Positions 1 through 11,704 of a stretch of 64,000 bases of DNA are shown here, piece after piece. The stretch's first letter is position 1. The number at the start of each line of letters is the position of its first letter. Under the pieces are notes generated by a model. The model ran no database searches. It had not been told where the DNA came from and saw only the letters and a program-made list of their open reading frames with translations. The position numbers and the translations under genes were made by a program. Source of the stretch: Tricholomella constricta (taxonomy: Eukaryota > Basidiomycota > Agaricomycetes > Agaricales > Lyophyllaceae); NCBI GenBank assembly GCA_013368375.1, contig JAACJP010000003.1, forward strand, positions 558,001-622,000, written 5' to 3'.

Positions 1-2837
1 CTAGCATGACACCAAACTCATCTGCTCAAAACTTTTCTGAGGGTACTTTGACAGTGTATCTCCTTCCACTGAAGATGCAACAATTACTGTTGAGACGACC
101 CATGATGAGGATGGCCCCACCGATCCCTCTTCCTCGTGAGTCCACGCAACATGAATTCCGTGCATCTTACTGATGGTTTTTTGGCTTGGTGTCAGGGGTT
201 CGAAGACTACCTTAGCAGGTGTTGATGACATACTAAAACGCTGCACTGACTTTTGCATCAGAAAATTTGTATTGCACGCCTACACAGATGTGGTCCACGG
301 CGGTAAGAGGTGTTTTAGGAAGACTTCGGGCCATGAATAATTTCTCCCCAGTTTCTGCACTTCTCGTGACCGGCCGACCCGGGACTGGGAAGACATCGAT
401 AGTTCAGCATGTGGCCAAATCTGTGCAGGAAGACCAAAGAACGTTCACTTGTGAGTTCTGTCCTACAAGGACTCTTGTTTTTACGCAAGTCTCCTGCAGA
501 TACATACTTCGTCGACGTGTCCCTATATGCCGAACAGCCAATATCTACAATCAAGTCTCTCCTGAAGTACTGGTTTGATAAGGCCTCCTGGTACAAGCCC
601 AGTATCCTGATCTTAGACAACTTGGATAAACTTATAGGTGCCGAAGTAGAGGTCAGATTCCTCGCTGACCACGCCTCTCTCAAACCGCCCATTAATAGTT
701 TATGCAGCATGCAGACTCCTTTCGTACTCGACATATTACGGAAATATTTCTATCCCTGTATTCTTCCTCAGCTCGGGCGGCTATACCTAACTCTCGAGGA
801 ACTCTTCTTCTTGCTACTGCTGCATCAACAGCTTCCCTTCATCCGCTTGTCAGCACAGCCCATGTTTTCCAAGAGGTCATCAATGTAAAACCACCGAACA
901 ATGATGCCCGGAGAGATGTGCGTCATCTCCCATTTTTTATAAGATGTATCACACTGACCTTCGTGTTCAGATTATTGAGAGCATAGTTCGGGACCGCTTG
1001 ACCACGGCTCAAGATATTCAACAAGACGCAGAGTCACCTCTTAATTTTACTTCGCTCGCGACGCAAACGGAAGGCTACTCAGCAACGGATTTGCAAGACT
1101 TGGTGGCCCGCGCAATACATCAGGTTGCCATTCGAGCGGCGAATGACATACGGCCGGTTTGTTGACCTTGTGACCCGAACACCTCGGCCAGTATCTTGAT
1201 TGTTGTTTCTAGGCCGTGCTTTCTTCAGCTGATTTCACAGCCGCACAAGTCGATTTTACACCGCTATCTCTGCGAGATGTCAAGTTGCAAAAATCGGACG
1301 TCGCCTGGTCCGATATCGGCGGTATGGATATAAAGAATTTGATTGCTCTAAAGCTCACTTTTTGCCTAGGCCTTCACGAAACACGCAAGGTCCTGCGTGA
1401 AACGCTAGAATGGCCCACCAAATATGGACCCATCTTCGCGCAATCGCCGTTAAGACTAAGATCAGGGTATGCTCCAGTTCAATATTGCCGAGATTCAAGC
1501 ATGTAACACAATCGCAGTCTTCTCCTGTATGGCTACCCCGGATGCGGAAAAACGCTGCTTGCCTCTGCCGTTGCCAAGGAATGCGGGCTAAATTTTATCA
1601 GTGTAAAAGGACCGGAGATTTTGAACAAATATATTGGTGCCAGTGAAAAATCGGTAAATTATCATCACGTCCTCAGCTTGATGAACTACTTATGTTGACG
1701 CAGGTACGAGACTTGTTTGAAAGAGCTAGTGCCGCAAAGCCGTGTGTACTCTTCTTCGATGAGTTTGACTCCATCGCCCCAAAGCGGTAATCATAACCTC
1801 CCCATAAAGCTGTACAGAACCTGACTAAGTTTCCCAATCAGAGGACATGATAGCACAGGTGTCACAGACCGTGTTGTGAACCAAATGCTAACTCAGATGG
1901 ATGGTGCTGAGGGATTAGATGGTGTCTATGTCCTTGCTGCCACGAGGTATGTCAGCCCGCCTTGCAATCTGAGAAAAACCCCTATGAAACAAATACACAA
2001 GCCGGCCTGATTTAATTGATTCTGCTCTGTTGCGTCCTGGTCGATTGGATAAATCTCTCCTCTGCGGAATGCCCAACGTCGAAGAGCGCAAGGATGTGTG
2101 CCGCCCCATCCTTTAATGATAAAATAGCGCGTTTACCTAATTGCGTTTACAGATCCTCAGAGCAGTCGGCCAGCGGGTTTCATTGTCACCTTCGGTGGAT
2201 TTGTCTGATATTGCTGCAGCCACAGAAGGATTTTCTGGCGCTGACCTTCAAGCCCTCATATACAATGCCCACCTGGAAGTTATCCACGCTTCGATAGCCA
2301 GCACCTCCAATGAGAGAGACACCGTCGATCTATCGACTGAAGAAAATCCCATCGAATTTATAGCCGTCGGAGAGCCTTCGACTGGCAATGTCTCTAGCAA
2401 AGCAGAAAGAACTGCTCTTGAGAAAAGGGTGAGCACATCTTAGAGGCCTCTCTCTCTCTCATCGCCATTTTAAATTCCTTTCTTTTCAGCTGCGGCAGAT
2501 AAGGCAAGCCTCAATAAACGAGGTTGGCTCTGTGAAAACGGCAATCTTGAGTACAAAGAAGAAGGTATGTTCTTTGTCCAAATTAACTAACTCGGACTGA
2601 CTCCCGGCAGCATGATATTACTGCTGAACATATTCGGCGCGTTCTGAAAACCACACGACCATCGGTATCTCCAGACGAACGCCGTCGGCTCGACATAATG
2701 TAAGCAACCTCTATCGCAATCGAACTTCAGCTATTGATGCACTTTTCAGATATCAGGCATTTATTTCTGATCGTAGTGGTGATCTCCCAGCCCCACCTGA
2801 TGCGGGCGGTGTCGGCAAACGCGTTACACTCATGTGA
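1..2837 (+). CDS. PEX1: Peroxisome biogenesis AAA+ ATPase Pex1, 5' end cut by the window
   Basis: C-terminal part of Pex1, the type II AAA+ ATPase that works with Pex6 to pull the ubiquitinated import receptor Pex5 out of the peroxisomal membrane. Two ATPase modules are visible. The D1 Walker A (GRPGTGKTS) lies near 372-400 and a D1 Walker-B-like [10 protein letters not shown] follows. The D2 Walker A ([11 protein letters not shown]) is near 1519-1551, Walker B ([14 protein letters not shown]) near 1745, and the arginine-finger/second-region-of-homology part ([17 protein letters not shown]) spans the intron near 1950-2050. The strongly conserved D2 and the less canonical D1 fit Pex1. The N-terminal domains lie outside the window. 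At least seven short GT-AG introns split it. The last exon ends in GVGKRVTLM and a TGA at 2835-2837. The gene runs convergent with the decarboxylase that follows. Confidence 0.93.
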
Positions 2838-2937
2838 AAAACAAAAAGCTAAACCCAGGTACTGACCATTATGTTTCAGGCATACCATTCTTTAACTTAT
2901 TGGATTGAGTTTTGAGAACGTTATATTTGTATAATGA

Positions 2938-5006
2938 TTATATCGATGAAACAGACGGCTTCCCTTCGTCGAGTGTCGTCTGCTCCCATGCTTCTAGCGT
3001 TAAGTCGGCCTCCTTGCACAGTAGATCGCATGCTTGTTGAATGTGGGGTGCTTCAGTTCTCGCAGCACCGACAGCGAAGCGTATGCAATGAACGCCGTTC
3101 AGGACAGTCTGCGTCAGGAGAATATCGTTCCGGGCCGAAATACGTCCATAGAATAGCCTGTTGAGGTTGTTCAAGGACTCCAAAGAAAGGGGAGGCTGAT
3201 CCAGCGATTTCGGCTTGGGATCAAGTCGGAAGACGGTGAGAGCGAGGGAAGGAGGTGTCACGAGGGACAAAGTTTCCGATTTCGTGACGAAGTCCGCGAA
3301 TACTTGGTTCAAGGAGATACTCTGCCGAGGCTAAGCATATGATACAGTGGGATGGGAGAGACAAGCGGGCTCGCCTTGCGTATATAGTTTCTGAATCCTT
3401 CAGCGCCAAAGCTTCGGAGCACGAACCACAGTTTAAGGGACCGGAAACGACGTCCGAGCGCCAGATGCCAGTTGCGATAATCGATAACAGTGCCTAACCC
3501 AAGTTCAGTGTCTATTAGATACTTCAATTGGTAGATGATATGCAAACCAGCGTCTCCATGCTTTGTCCTCAAGAACGGCGGGGTAACATCCAATGCATCA
3601 GTTAGATGCTTGCGGTCTCGCACCCACAACGTCGATGCATCGAAATTGACAAGGCCCCACTATTGAGGGAGGCGCAAGGAAGTCAGACCATCCCTGTCAG
3701 ACCATCCCTAGATGACTAAGGACTGGCAGACCTTGTGAAAATTTGTGCAGAACGAGTCAGCAAATTCGTTGATCGTGTTCAGATGGCATCGTTCTCTGTT
3801 TTCAGGACATGACAGAGCAACACCTGCCCAGGCAGCATCGACGTGGACCCATAACGACGGATAATTCTTGGCTAAAGGCAACAGATGAGGATATAGATGG
3901 TCTCATTCAGTGTAGTATGAATTACCGATTTGTTGTATTTCTGGAAGATTATCGATTGCTCCAGAAGATGTCGTTCCCACGGTTGCGACTGAAGAGATTC
4001 CTAACGTCTGATTCATGGAGTCTGGAAGACAATTACGAGACTCACTGAGGATGAAAGGCCTTTTACCCAGTTTCTCGTCTTCATGCAAAGCCGCCTGAAG
4101 TGTTTCTCCCCGAAGTGAAAATTGGTCTTCAGCTTTCACCTCAAGGACGTGAACGGAAAGTCCGAGGACCAAACCGGCCTTCACACCTAAAGAATGGGTC
4201 TGCGTCGTAGTGTAAATCACAAGGTCCTGCAAGGAAACCTCTGGGTAGTTTCGCTGGTATAGAGAACGCGCTGCAACGGCAGCGATCAACGCAGAATCCG
4301 AAGCGGTGTTCTGCGCGGTGCATTAGGTTTGAACAAGAGGGATAGAGGGGTCAAAGGCAGGTACCTGTATGGCGCCTCCTCCAACCCCCGATGAGTTCAA
4401 GAATTCTGGGCTCAACCCTAGGAGCTGGCAAGCCCAGTCCATAACGAGGGCTTCCAGTTCTGTGCTTGCTGGGCTCGATGACCACTAGTCGTAGGTTAGC
4501 TAGTTCTTGAATGGCGCTTGGAGGTGAATGCGCACATTGAAGCCAGGATTACACGCGCTCGTAGCATACAGATCAGCAATCATGCCCTCGAAGGTGCAAG
4601 CCGTTGGAAAGTAGCCAAAGAACGAGGGGTGTTGCCAATGGGTCAGTCCTTTTGATTAGTTAAAGACTAAAGGCTTGCGTTCGAATGAGGATATCCATTA
4701 CCAGGGACGATGAATTTTTGGAAATCATCAGCTATAACCTGAAAGTCCTCTCCTTCCTCTGGGGCAGTCACTGTGTGGATGTTTTTCTGGATTAATTTGA
4801 AAAATCGGATCATGCTGCTGAGCTCACAAGGAATGTGCTCCTTTAGATATCCTGGTTCGACTTTCGAGATGACTGGACGATTGTGTAAAGAATAGTAGTA
4901 TTCACAGATTCGGTCGATAGCTTGATAGCCTGCTTTTCTAAACCTGCGTGTACCTTCAGTATATATTCGTAAGGCATAGATCAAGCACATACTGCTCGAT
5001 ATCCAT
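2938..5006 (-). CDS. Aromatic-L-amino-acid decarboxylase (PLP group II)
   Basis: PLP-dependent decarboxylase of the DOPA/tryptophan/tyrosine decarboxylase family, expected to turn an aromatic amino acid into its amine in the cytosol. The start ATG at 5006 is followed after 14 nt by an intron; splicing gives MDIEQFRKAGYQAIDRICEY, the typical N-terminus. Downstream are the PEEGEDFQVIADDF region, the GGGAIQNTASDSALIAAVAA block that binds PLP phosphate, HVDAAWAG and the PLP-lysine motif NFHKWGLVNFD. A 68-nt intron separates the Lys and Trp codons of that motif. The C-terminus ends at 2938. Length (about 500 aa spliced) fits the family. Substrate cannot be read from sequence; tryptophan or tyrosine are the likely candidates, as basidiomycete enzymes of this type are known tryptophan decarboxylases. 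It is divergent from the ketoacyl-CoA reductase gene. Confidence 0.9.
3682..3709 (-). repeat. 14-bp tandem duplication inside a decarboxylase intron
   Basis: The unit gtcagaccatccct occurs twice back to back, at 3682-3695 and 3696-3709. It lies inside the intron that follows the PLP-lysine codon, so it does not change the protein. It looks like a simple slippage duplication. Confidence 0.85.
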
Positions 5007-5397
5007 AGGCGTTGTCTATTCTGTGAAGGTAGAGGGGTAAAGGGAGAGGTTCAAGGTCCATATGGTGCTTTTCGCCCCGACTTTCTGATAATTTCGGCCC
5101 GGAGGATGGACACATTTTCCATTGATAGGGGCGTCACGTGTGAGAAAACGCGTGAACATCGCTCTAACGTGAGGAGAAGAGAAAAAAGATGATATGATAT
5201 GAGATAGTCTTCTCAGGCGGAGGGAGGGGGGGAACTGTACAGGTATAATATAAGTAAGTAAGTACTCATTCAATCGGTGTGCAGCCTGAACGCTGAAAGC
5301 CCTCAACATATTAATAACAAGTGCAAGCATCTCAACACCGCCATAATCACGGTCATTCTCAACATTAGCATTTTGAAATTTCTTGCTCTCACACAAA
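5007..5397. promoter_or_regulatory. Shared divergent promoter region
   Basis: The 391 bp between the start codons of the decarboxylase (-) and the ketoacyl-CoA reductase (+) must hold both promoters. It contains an AT-rich stretch with a short AGTA repeat (taagtaagtaagta near 5251) and a TATAATA-like sequence just before it. No recognised transcription-factor site was identified. No coding potential is visible. Confidence 0.5.
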
Positions 5398-6725
5398 ATG
5401 GATTTGGAGCGGCTCAAAGATATTCCTCTGTTTCTCGGTCAGTGCTGCATCTTCGCAACTACGACGTCATGAAGGCTAAGCTATCCTCAGTTCGCGACCA
5501 GCCATTTATGTCGACGTTTTTGTTGGTACTAGGTGCTCTGAGTGTTGCGCGTATTGTTTATCAGACACTTTCGGTCCTCCTGCAAATATTCGTGCTGCCT
5601 GGGAAGAACGTGAGTATACAATGTCCGCTGCATGATTTACGCATCTGACGTTTTGGTAGGTCAAGCAGTTCGGCGCAAACAGGGGGGCATGGGCAGTTGT
5701 AACAGGCGCGTCAGACGGAATTGGCAAAGAGTTCGCGTTTCAACTTGCCAAAGCCGGGTTTAATGTCTTGTTGGTCGCCCGGAACAAAGTCCTACTTCAG
5801 GCAACTGCATCCGATATTGGTCTGTCGCCAAGGTATTCGGTGCTGGATTATTGATGGAACTCCATTGCAGCGAAGAAGTACCCAGGAGTGTCGACGGAGA
5901 CACATTCAATTGATTTTGCTAAAGGCGACGAGGCAGCTTACCAGGGTCTAGCTATGGTTCTTAATGACAGAGATATCGGTGTTCTCGGTAAGTCTACGGC
6001 GCGCTGCCTGTTGTCGCCTCCTCTGATATCAATGCTCAGTAAATAACGTCGGCAAGTCTCACGCCATGCCTGCGTATCTTGTCGACACACCCAAAGAAGA
6101 AATGATTGATATTGTCGCCATCAACGTCAACGCAACTCTTCGTGTCACGTATGCTGTCCTTCCTGGCATGGTTGAAAGGTTCGTTCCTGTTCAATCTGGG
6201 TCGTGTCTCCTTATGCGATACTGTTAAGGAAACGCGGTTTAATTCTGAATATCGGCTCCTTTGCTGGTGGTCTTCCTTCGCCCATGCTGGCGACGTATTC
6301 TGGCACCAAAGCATTTCTCGCGACATTCACAAGTGCACTTGCCGAGGAAGTTAAATCCCATAATATCATTGTTGAGCATGTGAACACCTATTTCGTTGTA
6401 TGTCATGTTCGCCTTGCAACTGTGATCTAGCGGATGACAATGATTCCAGGTATCGAAACTTTCGAAAATCCGCAAATCATCGGCACTCATCCCACAACCC
6501 GGTCCTTACGTGCGTTCGGTTCTCTCAAAAATAGGACTGGCATGTGGTGCCGGGTACAGTGGGCGCCCTGGTACATCGACGCCTTACTGGTCGCATGCGT
6601 TGCTCGATTATGCGATGACCTTGATCGGACTACCCAGTGTGTTCATTAGCTACACACACGGGCTGCATAAGAGCATTCGAAAGCGTGCACTGAAGAAGCA
6701 GGAGAGAGAGGCTAAACGTCAGTAG
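5398..6725 (+). CDS. IFA38: Very-long-chain 3-oxoacyl-CoA reductase
   Basis: Short-chain dehydrogenase/reductase that reduces 3-ketoacyl-CoA in the ER fatty-acid elongation cycle. I chose ATG 5398 because a 53-nt intron (5438-5490) then joins [13 protein letters not shown] to the RDQPFMSTF segment in frame; an ATG at 5469 falls inside that intron. The first 50 residues hold one hydrophobic membrane segment ([15 protein letters not shown]). The cofactor motif [12 protein letters not shown], the NIGSFAG serine and the YSGTK catalytic Tyr/Lys follow in order. The tail ends in a lysine-rich [10 protein letters not shown], consistent with ER retention. Introns lie near 5611, 5990, 6178 and 6390. 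Length (about 340 aa) matches the yeast protein. The hAT element begins 52 bp after the stop. Confidence 0.93.
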
Positions 6726-6769
6726 AGTACACCACACAACTTACTTATATGACTTGCTGTAATACATTA

Positions 6770-6777
6770 CTTGGGCG
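6770..6777. repeat. Left 8-bp target-site duplication (cttgggcg)
   Basis: The octamer cttgggcg at 6770-6777 is repeated exactly at 7865-7872, directly outside both ends of the inverted-repeat element. An 8-bp duplication is the hallmark of hAT transposition. Confidence 0.9.
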
Positions 6778-7864
6778 CAGTGTTGGACGGTCATGTCCGA
6801 ATTTCAAAAGTCAGGTCAGTGACCTGTTGACTAGTCACTGACCGGTCATGACTCTGGGATATGACTTGACCGGCACGTGGTGCTTGATCACCGCCGGCCA
6901 TTGCCGGTATATCTAATCCGTTCTTATCGAGTTGCCCACACTCACGATCATCGACGGTATTTCCTTGGTAGCTCTACTCTACTCTTGTACCTCGACAATC
7001 TACCGTTCTGCGAAACAAACCCTTCTTTCTACCGACTGTGATGCGAGATTTAAGCGATCTGGTTTAAATCTGGACATTTCGCACCTTCTAACACAGTTTT
7101 TCATCTTACTGAATACACCTTGACACTCCAGGACCATCTCGCACCGCGCCATCGCGTAACTGTGGCCCATGAAGAGTTTACTTTTATAACTACCCCAAAC
7201 TCAAGATCAACAACTCTATTGCAACGGCAACAGGGAAGGCCAAGGTTTACTGCAAACGATGTTTCAACGCACACATTGCGGCGGCTCAGCTTGAAGATGC
7301 ACATGAAGTCCAGGTGGGTAGAAGGGTGACTGCTCGCAGTGTGGAGACAATCGAAGAGCACTGTGAGTCCTTTCTACGTGGCTGCACATATTTACCTGCT
7401 TCGACCGACCATTTGTGTCCAGTATGGGCAATACACGACACCAACCCCCAGAGTTCGATTGGATGGCTACGAGCAGCAAGCGGGACACTCAAAAACGATT
7501 TGTGTGCATGTCCACATCAGCCGCAGGAAGTACGCAACGAGTACGCGCAGGAATCTCCTCGACGCCGGCAACAAAGCACGTCCCCACCTTTACCGCCGAT
7601 ACTCGCCACGCCGTTCAACCCGGCATTCAATTTCGACCCCTCTTCATATTGTAGACGGTACTATGGAGGATGTTCTAATTGGCTAGCATTTTATTGAATT
7701 TGGCGGTGTTCTTACTATTTAGATTACTAGAGATAAGATGATTTCAAGACGATTTCATAAGCACACTGACTTGCAACCAAAGTCAGGTCATCAAATGTTA
7801 GGTCATGACCGAATGATGACCGGTCACTGACCTTGTTGACATGTCAATGACCGGCACAACACTG
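6778..7864. mobile_element. Non-autonomous hAT-type DNA transposon, 1,087 bp
   Basis: The element begins with CAGTGTTG (6778-6785) and ends with its reverse complement CAACACTG (7857-7864), a terminal sequence typical of hAT elements. Perfect 8-bp duplications flank it. The outer 100 bp at each end are crowded with GGTCA/TGACC motifs in both orientations, including cggtcactgacc and caggtcagtgacc; such subterminal arrays are known transposase-binding regions. The inside holds no intact transposase. A frame near 7195-7370 reads AKVYCKRCFNAH followed by acidic, charged residues, which resembles the BED-type zinc-finger start of a hAT transposase, but it soon meets stops. The element therefore looks like an internally deleted derivative that needs a transposase in trans. 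It sits between IFA38 and the SPA2 promoter. Confidence 0.85.
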
Positions 7865-7872
7865 CTTGGGCG
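7865..7872. repeat. Right 8-bp target-site duplication (cttgggcg)
   Basis: Exact copy of the octamer at 6770-6777, immediately outside the right terminal inverted repeat of the hAT element. The identity of both copies suggests a fairly recent insertion. Confidence 0.9.
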
Positions 7873-7995
7873 GACCCACTGGCACGTGCTTGTTGTTTGT
7901 TTGTCCGCGAAATGCGACTGCAGCGTGTTGCCATTGTCCAAGCCGACGCCGATGCAAGCGAATCTTGACTCCTGAGTTTGCTCTCCACCACCACA

Positions 7996-10900
7996 ATGAA
8001 GCGCCAACCGTCCAGAGCCCCCTCGCCCACTCCAACCGCTTTCTCTGGCATTTCTAACTACCGGACTGACTCGTATCGTCCAATCAGGGACAAGAATGTC
8101 CCCGCTGTCCCTCAAATTGACTATCGGCTCGTTTCAAAAACACATTTCGATGAACTTTCTCGTTATCTTGCGGCATATCTTGCAAAAGGTCGGTTTCTTC
8201 AACGTTGAGGTGTCTGTGGCTCACACGACGTCCATTGATCCCAGCACCGCCCAATTCTCGCGCGACTGCGCGGCAGAAGCTCACACGGCTCACGATCCAA
8301 CAATTTCATGAACTCTCGACTGACGTATATGATGAGCTAGTGCGACGGAAGGATACCGAGGACGAAAGTATTAAATAGCCTCTCTTCAGAACGTCTCTAT
8401 TTCTCAATACTTGACATGTGCAGTTCCCTTCCTTCCACTTCGATCCGATTTTCATCCAAAACGAAATCAAGCACGCCAGAAACTTGCCACCCTACCCGCC
8501 TCTCGCTTTGAAGACCTCTCCAGCGATGTTTACTTTGAGCTATCGCGGAGATACCCGGAGTTTAAGGAAGATGTAAGTGATGTGTGCACAGCTGGTTCCT
8601 ACAGTCAAGCCTGACAATGTCTCGAGCCATCTGGAAATGCGTCCAACTATGACGACTATCCAGTATCAGACTTCCCAAGCACCTCTCCGCCTCGTGCTCC
8701 TCCCATCGGCCGTACGTCTGGCCGGACATCAGCCGATAGGCCAGTGGACAGTGGGTATGGCGGAAGTGTATCAAGCCGAAGACCGTCGGAAGATAGACGA
8801 CGGCCAAGCGAAGTTGACATCATCCCCCCTGGTCGAAGGAGCGAAGATAGTTATCGCAGGAATGACGATATTTATGGAGGAAGGACCAGCGAAGACAATT
8901 ACGCCCCTAGCATTGCCCCGAGCTCCACATCCCGCCGGAAGCCCTCTCAAGACACCACCCGCGAACGTGATTATGGTCGCCGTCCCAGCGGCGCTGTCAG
9001 CACTAGTGGGAACAGTGATACTACAGTAAACCCCAATCAAAGCACGACAGCTACCAGCGGGATGATTATTCCAAATAAAAGCACTATCGAGGAGGAATAC
9101 ATCAAGGTTCCATATGGTCGTGAAAGGGAGAGTGGGACGATCATCGACGAGCGTGAGCAGAGCGGGGATGCGAGTAGATTAACCGACGGTGAGCCTGACA
9201 GCGCCAGCGACTATCCCATGAGCCCACAAAGTCCGCCGGCTGGATTGAGCGGGCTGAGTGCTAGACTAAAGGGAGTAAATGACGACGAAGAGGACGACGA
9301 CGAGAGGGACCCCTCAGGGATTGGAGGTCGGAGTGGTGATGACTATTACGACAAGTATGGGCGTTCTTCTGTTAACTCCGATCGGTCTGCTGGCAATCTT
9401 GGCTCTCGGCTTACTGGGCGGGCCAGCGTTTCCGAAGATCATGATAAAATGAGGCGAGAGTATGAGTATAAGATCGCCACCATGCAAACGCAAATTTCGA
9501 TGCTACAGCGCGACTTAGGAGACGCGGACGAGAAGGAGAGGAAATCGAAGGAAGGGGAGGCAAGGGTCAAACAGATGGAAGAAGAACTGGCGAGTCTGAG
9601 GCGGGTAAGTTCAGGTCCTTCACCACCAAGGTCATTCATCTAACTTGCTGGCAGCGCACGGAGGAACAGAGCTCCACAATGCGTGCTCTGCAAAAGGAAC
9701 TCGATGAGCTACGCGAAACTCGTCAGCGCGAATCAGAGCGAGCTGCACGTCGTGCTGAAGAAGACGAGGACGAAGTCAGGATTCTACGAGATCGCTGTGA
9801 AAGACTCGAAGAAGAACGAGAGAACTTCCAGGGAGAGGTTTGCTTGCTTATTCTCTTTTATGTTACGTCCCAATCTGATAAATGCAATGCAGACTGACAT
9901 GGAAATCGTGGATCAGCTACGATCTGACATGGAGGGATTATTAACCGAGCTTGGAGATCTCTCTCGACGTAATGATGAACTCATGACGGCGAAAGACTCT
10001 GACCTTGTTGTAATCCGTGAGCTCGACCAGCAGCTCAAGGATTACAAACGCAAGTACGAACAGGCGAAGACAGAACTTCGGAATGTCAAAGGTCAGTGGA
10101 AGGCTGTAGACTGCAACGTATTCATAAGCTCATAAAACCATCAGCGACTTCACAACTCTTCGTACAAGCGCCCAAATTCGACCGGGCCGAAGATCAGCTA
10201 CCCGTTTCATCAGATGGAGGTGTAGCTGACATCCATGTGACCGCGTTCTTGTCTGCTGTCGACGCTCTCCTTACTGCCGGCCGTTCAAATGCGCCCACCC
10301 GTGTACTCACGCCGATGAAATCTGTCGTCAACGCCGTCACCGCGATCGTTGATGATGTCCGGGCATTTGAGCGTCGACCACAGCGTGAACGTTCAGATGT
10401 CGATTCAGAAGCTCTCCGATCCCTTCGTGAGAGAGCCGAGGCGACCCTCAGCAACCTTGTTGCTGCGTCAAAGACGCACGCCACGAGTTCGGGCATGTCC
10501 CCTGTCAGCCTTTTGGATGCAGCCACCAGTCATGTTTCCGCAGCTATTACAGAAATTGGAAGAACTGTGTGTATCCGCAAAGCCACCAAAGCTGAGCAAG
10601 ATCATTTCTCCCAGACGCCTTATGCATCTACAACGGCGACGAACGGATTCTCGCCCTCGTTGCGTTCTGTGGACGAAACTCGATCTTCGCATCTGCGGAA
10701 AGGTAGTTCAAGTTCTGTATCAAGCAGAGGTCGCTTCTCAGAAATTTCCTCGACATCACCACCCAATCGAACAGCGGAATCCAGAAGACGCCCTCCGTCT
10801 GAGAACTCGAGTTCCGAGAAGACGAACTCTCCGCCCCCGATATTCGATCAGCCAGCTAATTCGGGGGGCGTACTGAGCGATGATTCTACCCAGGCTGATG

Positions 10901-11309
10901 GCTCGGAAGACGCCTGGACTGAATTGAAGGTAAGGGTATGTTTTACCTGTAGCCGTTATAAAATCTGAGATCATCCTCATAGCCATACCTTGAAGCCCAA
11001 ACCGAGTCGATTGTCTACGCCATTCAGAGTGTTTTATCGGGAGTCCGCAGCCCGACTCCTTCGCCAACCTTGAACGAGAACTTAACCCAAATCATCACGA
11101 TAGTTTCCAGCATCGTTGCAGTATGTAACGATAACCTTCCGCCAGCCTCATCTCGCCAAGGAAACGACATTCTTCGGGAGCTCAGCGACCATGCCAACAA
11201 ACTGAGCGAGGTGCAAGCTATGCCAGAAGTTACGAAAGAATCTCGGCAAATAATGGCGAAGTCGAGCTTCGCAATTGCCAATGCCATGAAAGCTCTCACG
11301 AGGTTGTGA
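7996..11309 (+). CDS. SPA2: Spa2-type polarisome scaffold
   Basis: Scaffold of the polarisome, which organises formin, MAP kinases and actin at the hyphal tip. The N-terminal region carries two Spa2-homology (GIT-type) repeats, each of the form RQKL..L....F..LS.DVY.EL.RR, near 8270-8350 and 8480-8570. A low-complexity Ser/Arg/Asp-rich linker follows (about 8640-9430). Then comes a long coiled coil (about 9440-10120) rich in Glu, Arg and Lys, and a C-terminal helical domain that ends in FAIANAMKALTRL. Start ATG 7996 (MKRQPSRAPSP) is the first in frame after the transposon. Introns are visible near 8188, 8365, 8571, 9605, 9838, 10092 and 10930. The promoter is only about 130 bp from the end of the hAT element. 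Confidence 0.88.
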
Positions 11310-11704
11310 TTTTCGTTTTTCAATACCACCGGATTGTATCACTACCTATACCTACTGCATGCATTTCGTTCCTTGCAGGCAACTTCCAGATACTTTTCGC
11401 AGGTCATAAAGGAAACCTGTCTGTAATTCTTCATAATGCTAGCTTACGTGAATTTATTGCTTCGCTGGGCGTCGCTTCCTGACACTCGTTCTATAGACTT
11501 ACTACTGCAGTGAGTCCTTTTGATGTCGTCCATCATCTGGCCTTGTCATCTCTGGAACAGATCACGTTTTCTACGAAGTGGCAGACACCACCGGATTGAG
11601 GGTATGAAAATACCCATAACTTACTGGGAACGCATAAAAGAATAATTAGCTTAGACGACCAAGGTCAAAGAGAAAGGGTATTTGGGAACGTGGTATTCGT
11701 ATGC
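11310..11704. other. Intergenic, convergent 3' ends
   Basis: About 395 bp between the stop of SPA2 and the stop of the DSC3-like gene. AT-rich, with no open frame of interest; presumably the two 3' UTRs and polyadenylation signals. Confidence 0.5.

Noticed and set aside
5469..6725. ATG 5469 as start of the ketoacyl-CoA reductase
   Set aside because: It falls inside a 53-nt GT-AG intron; ATG 5398 with that intron gives a more typical N-terminus.
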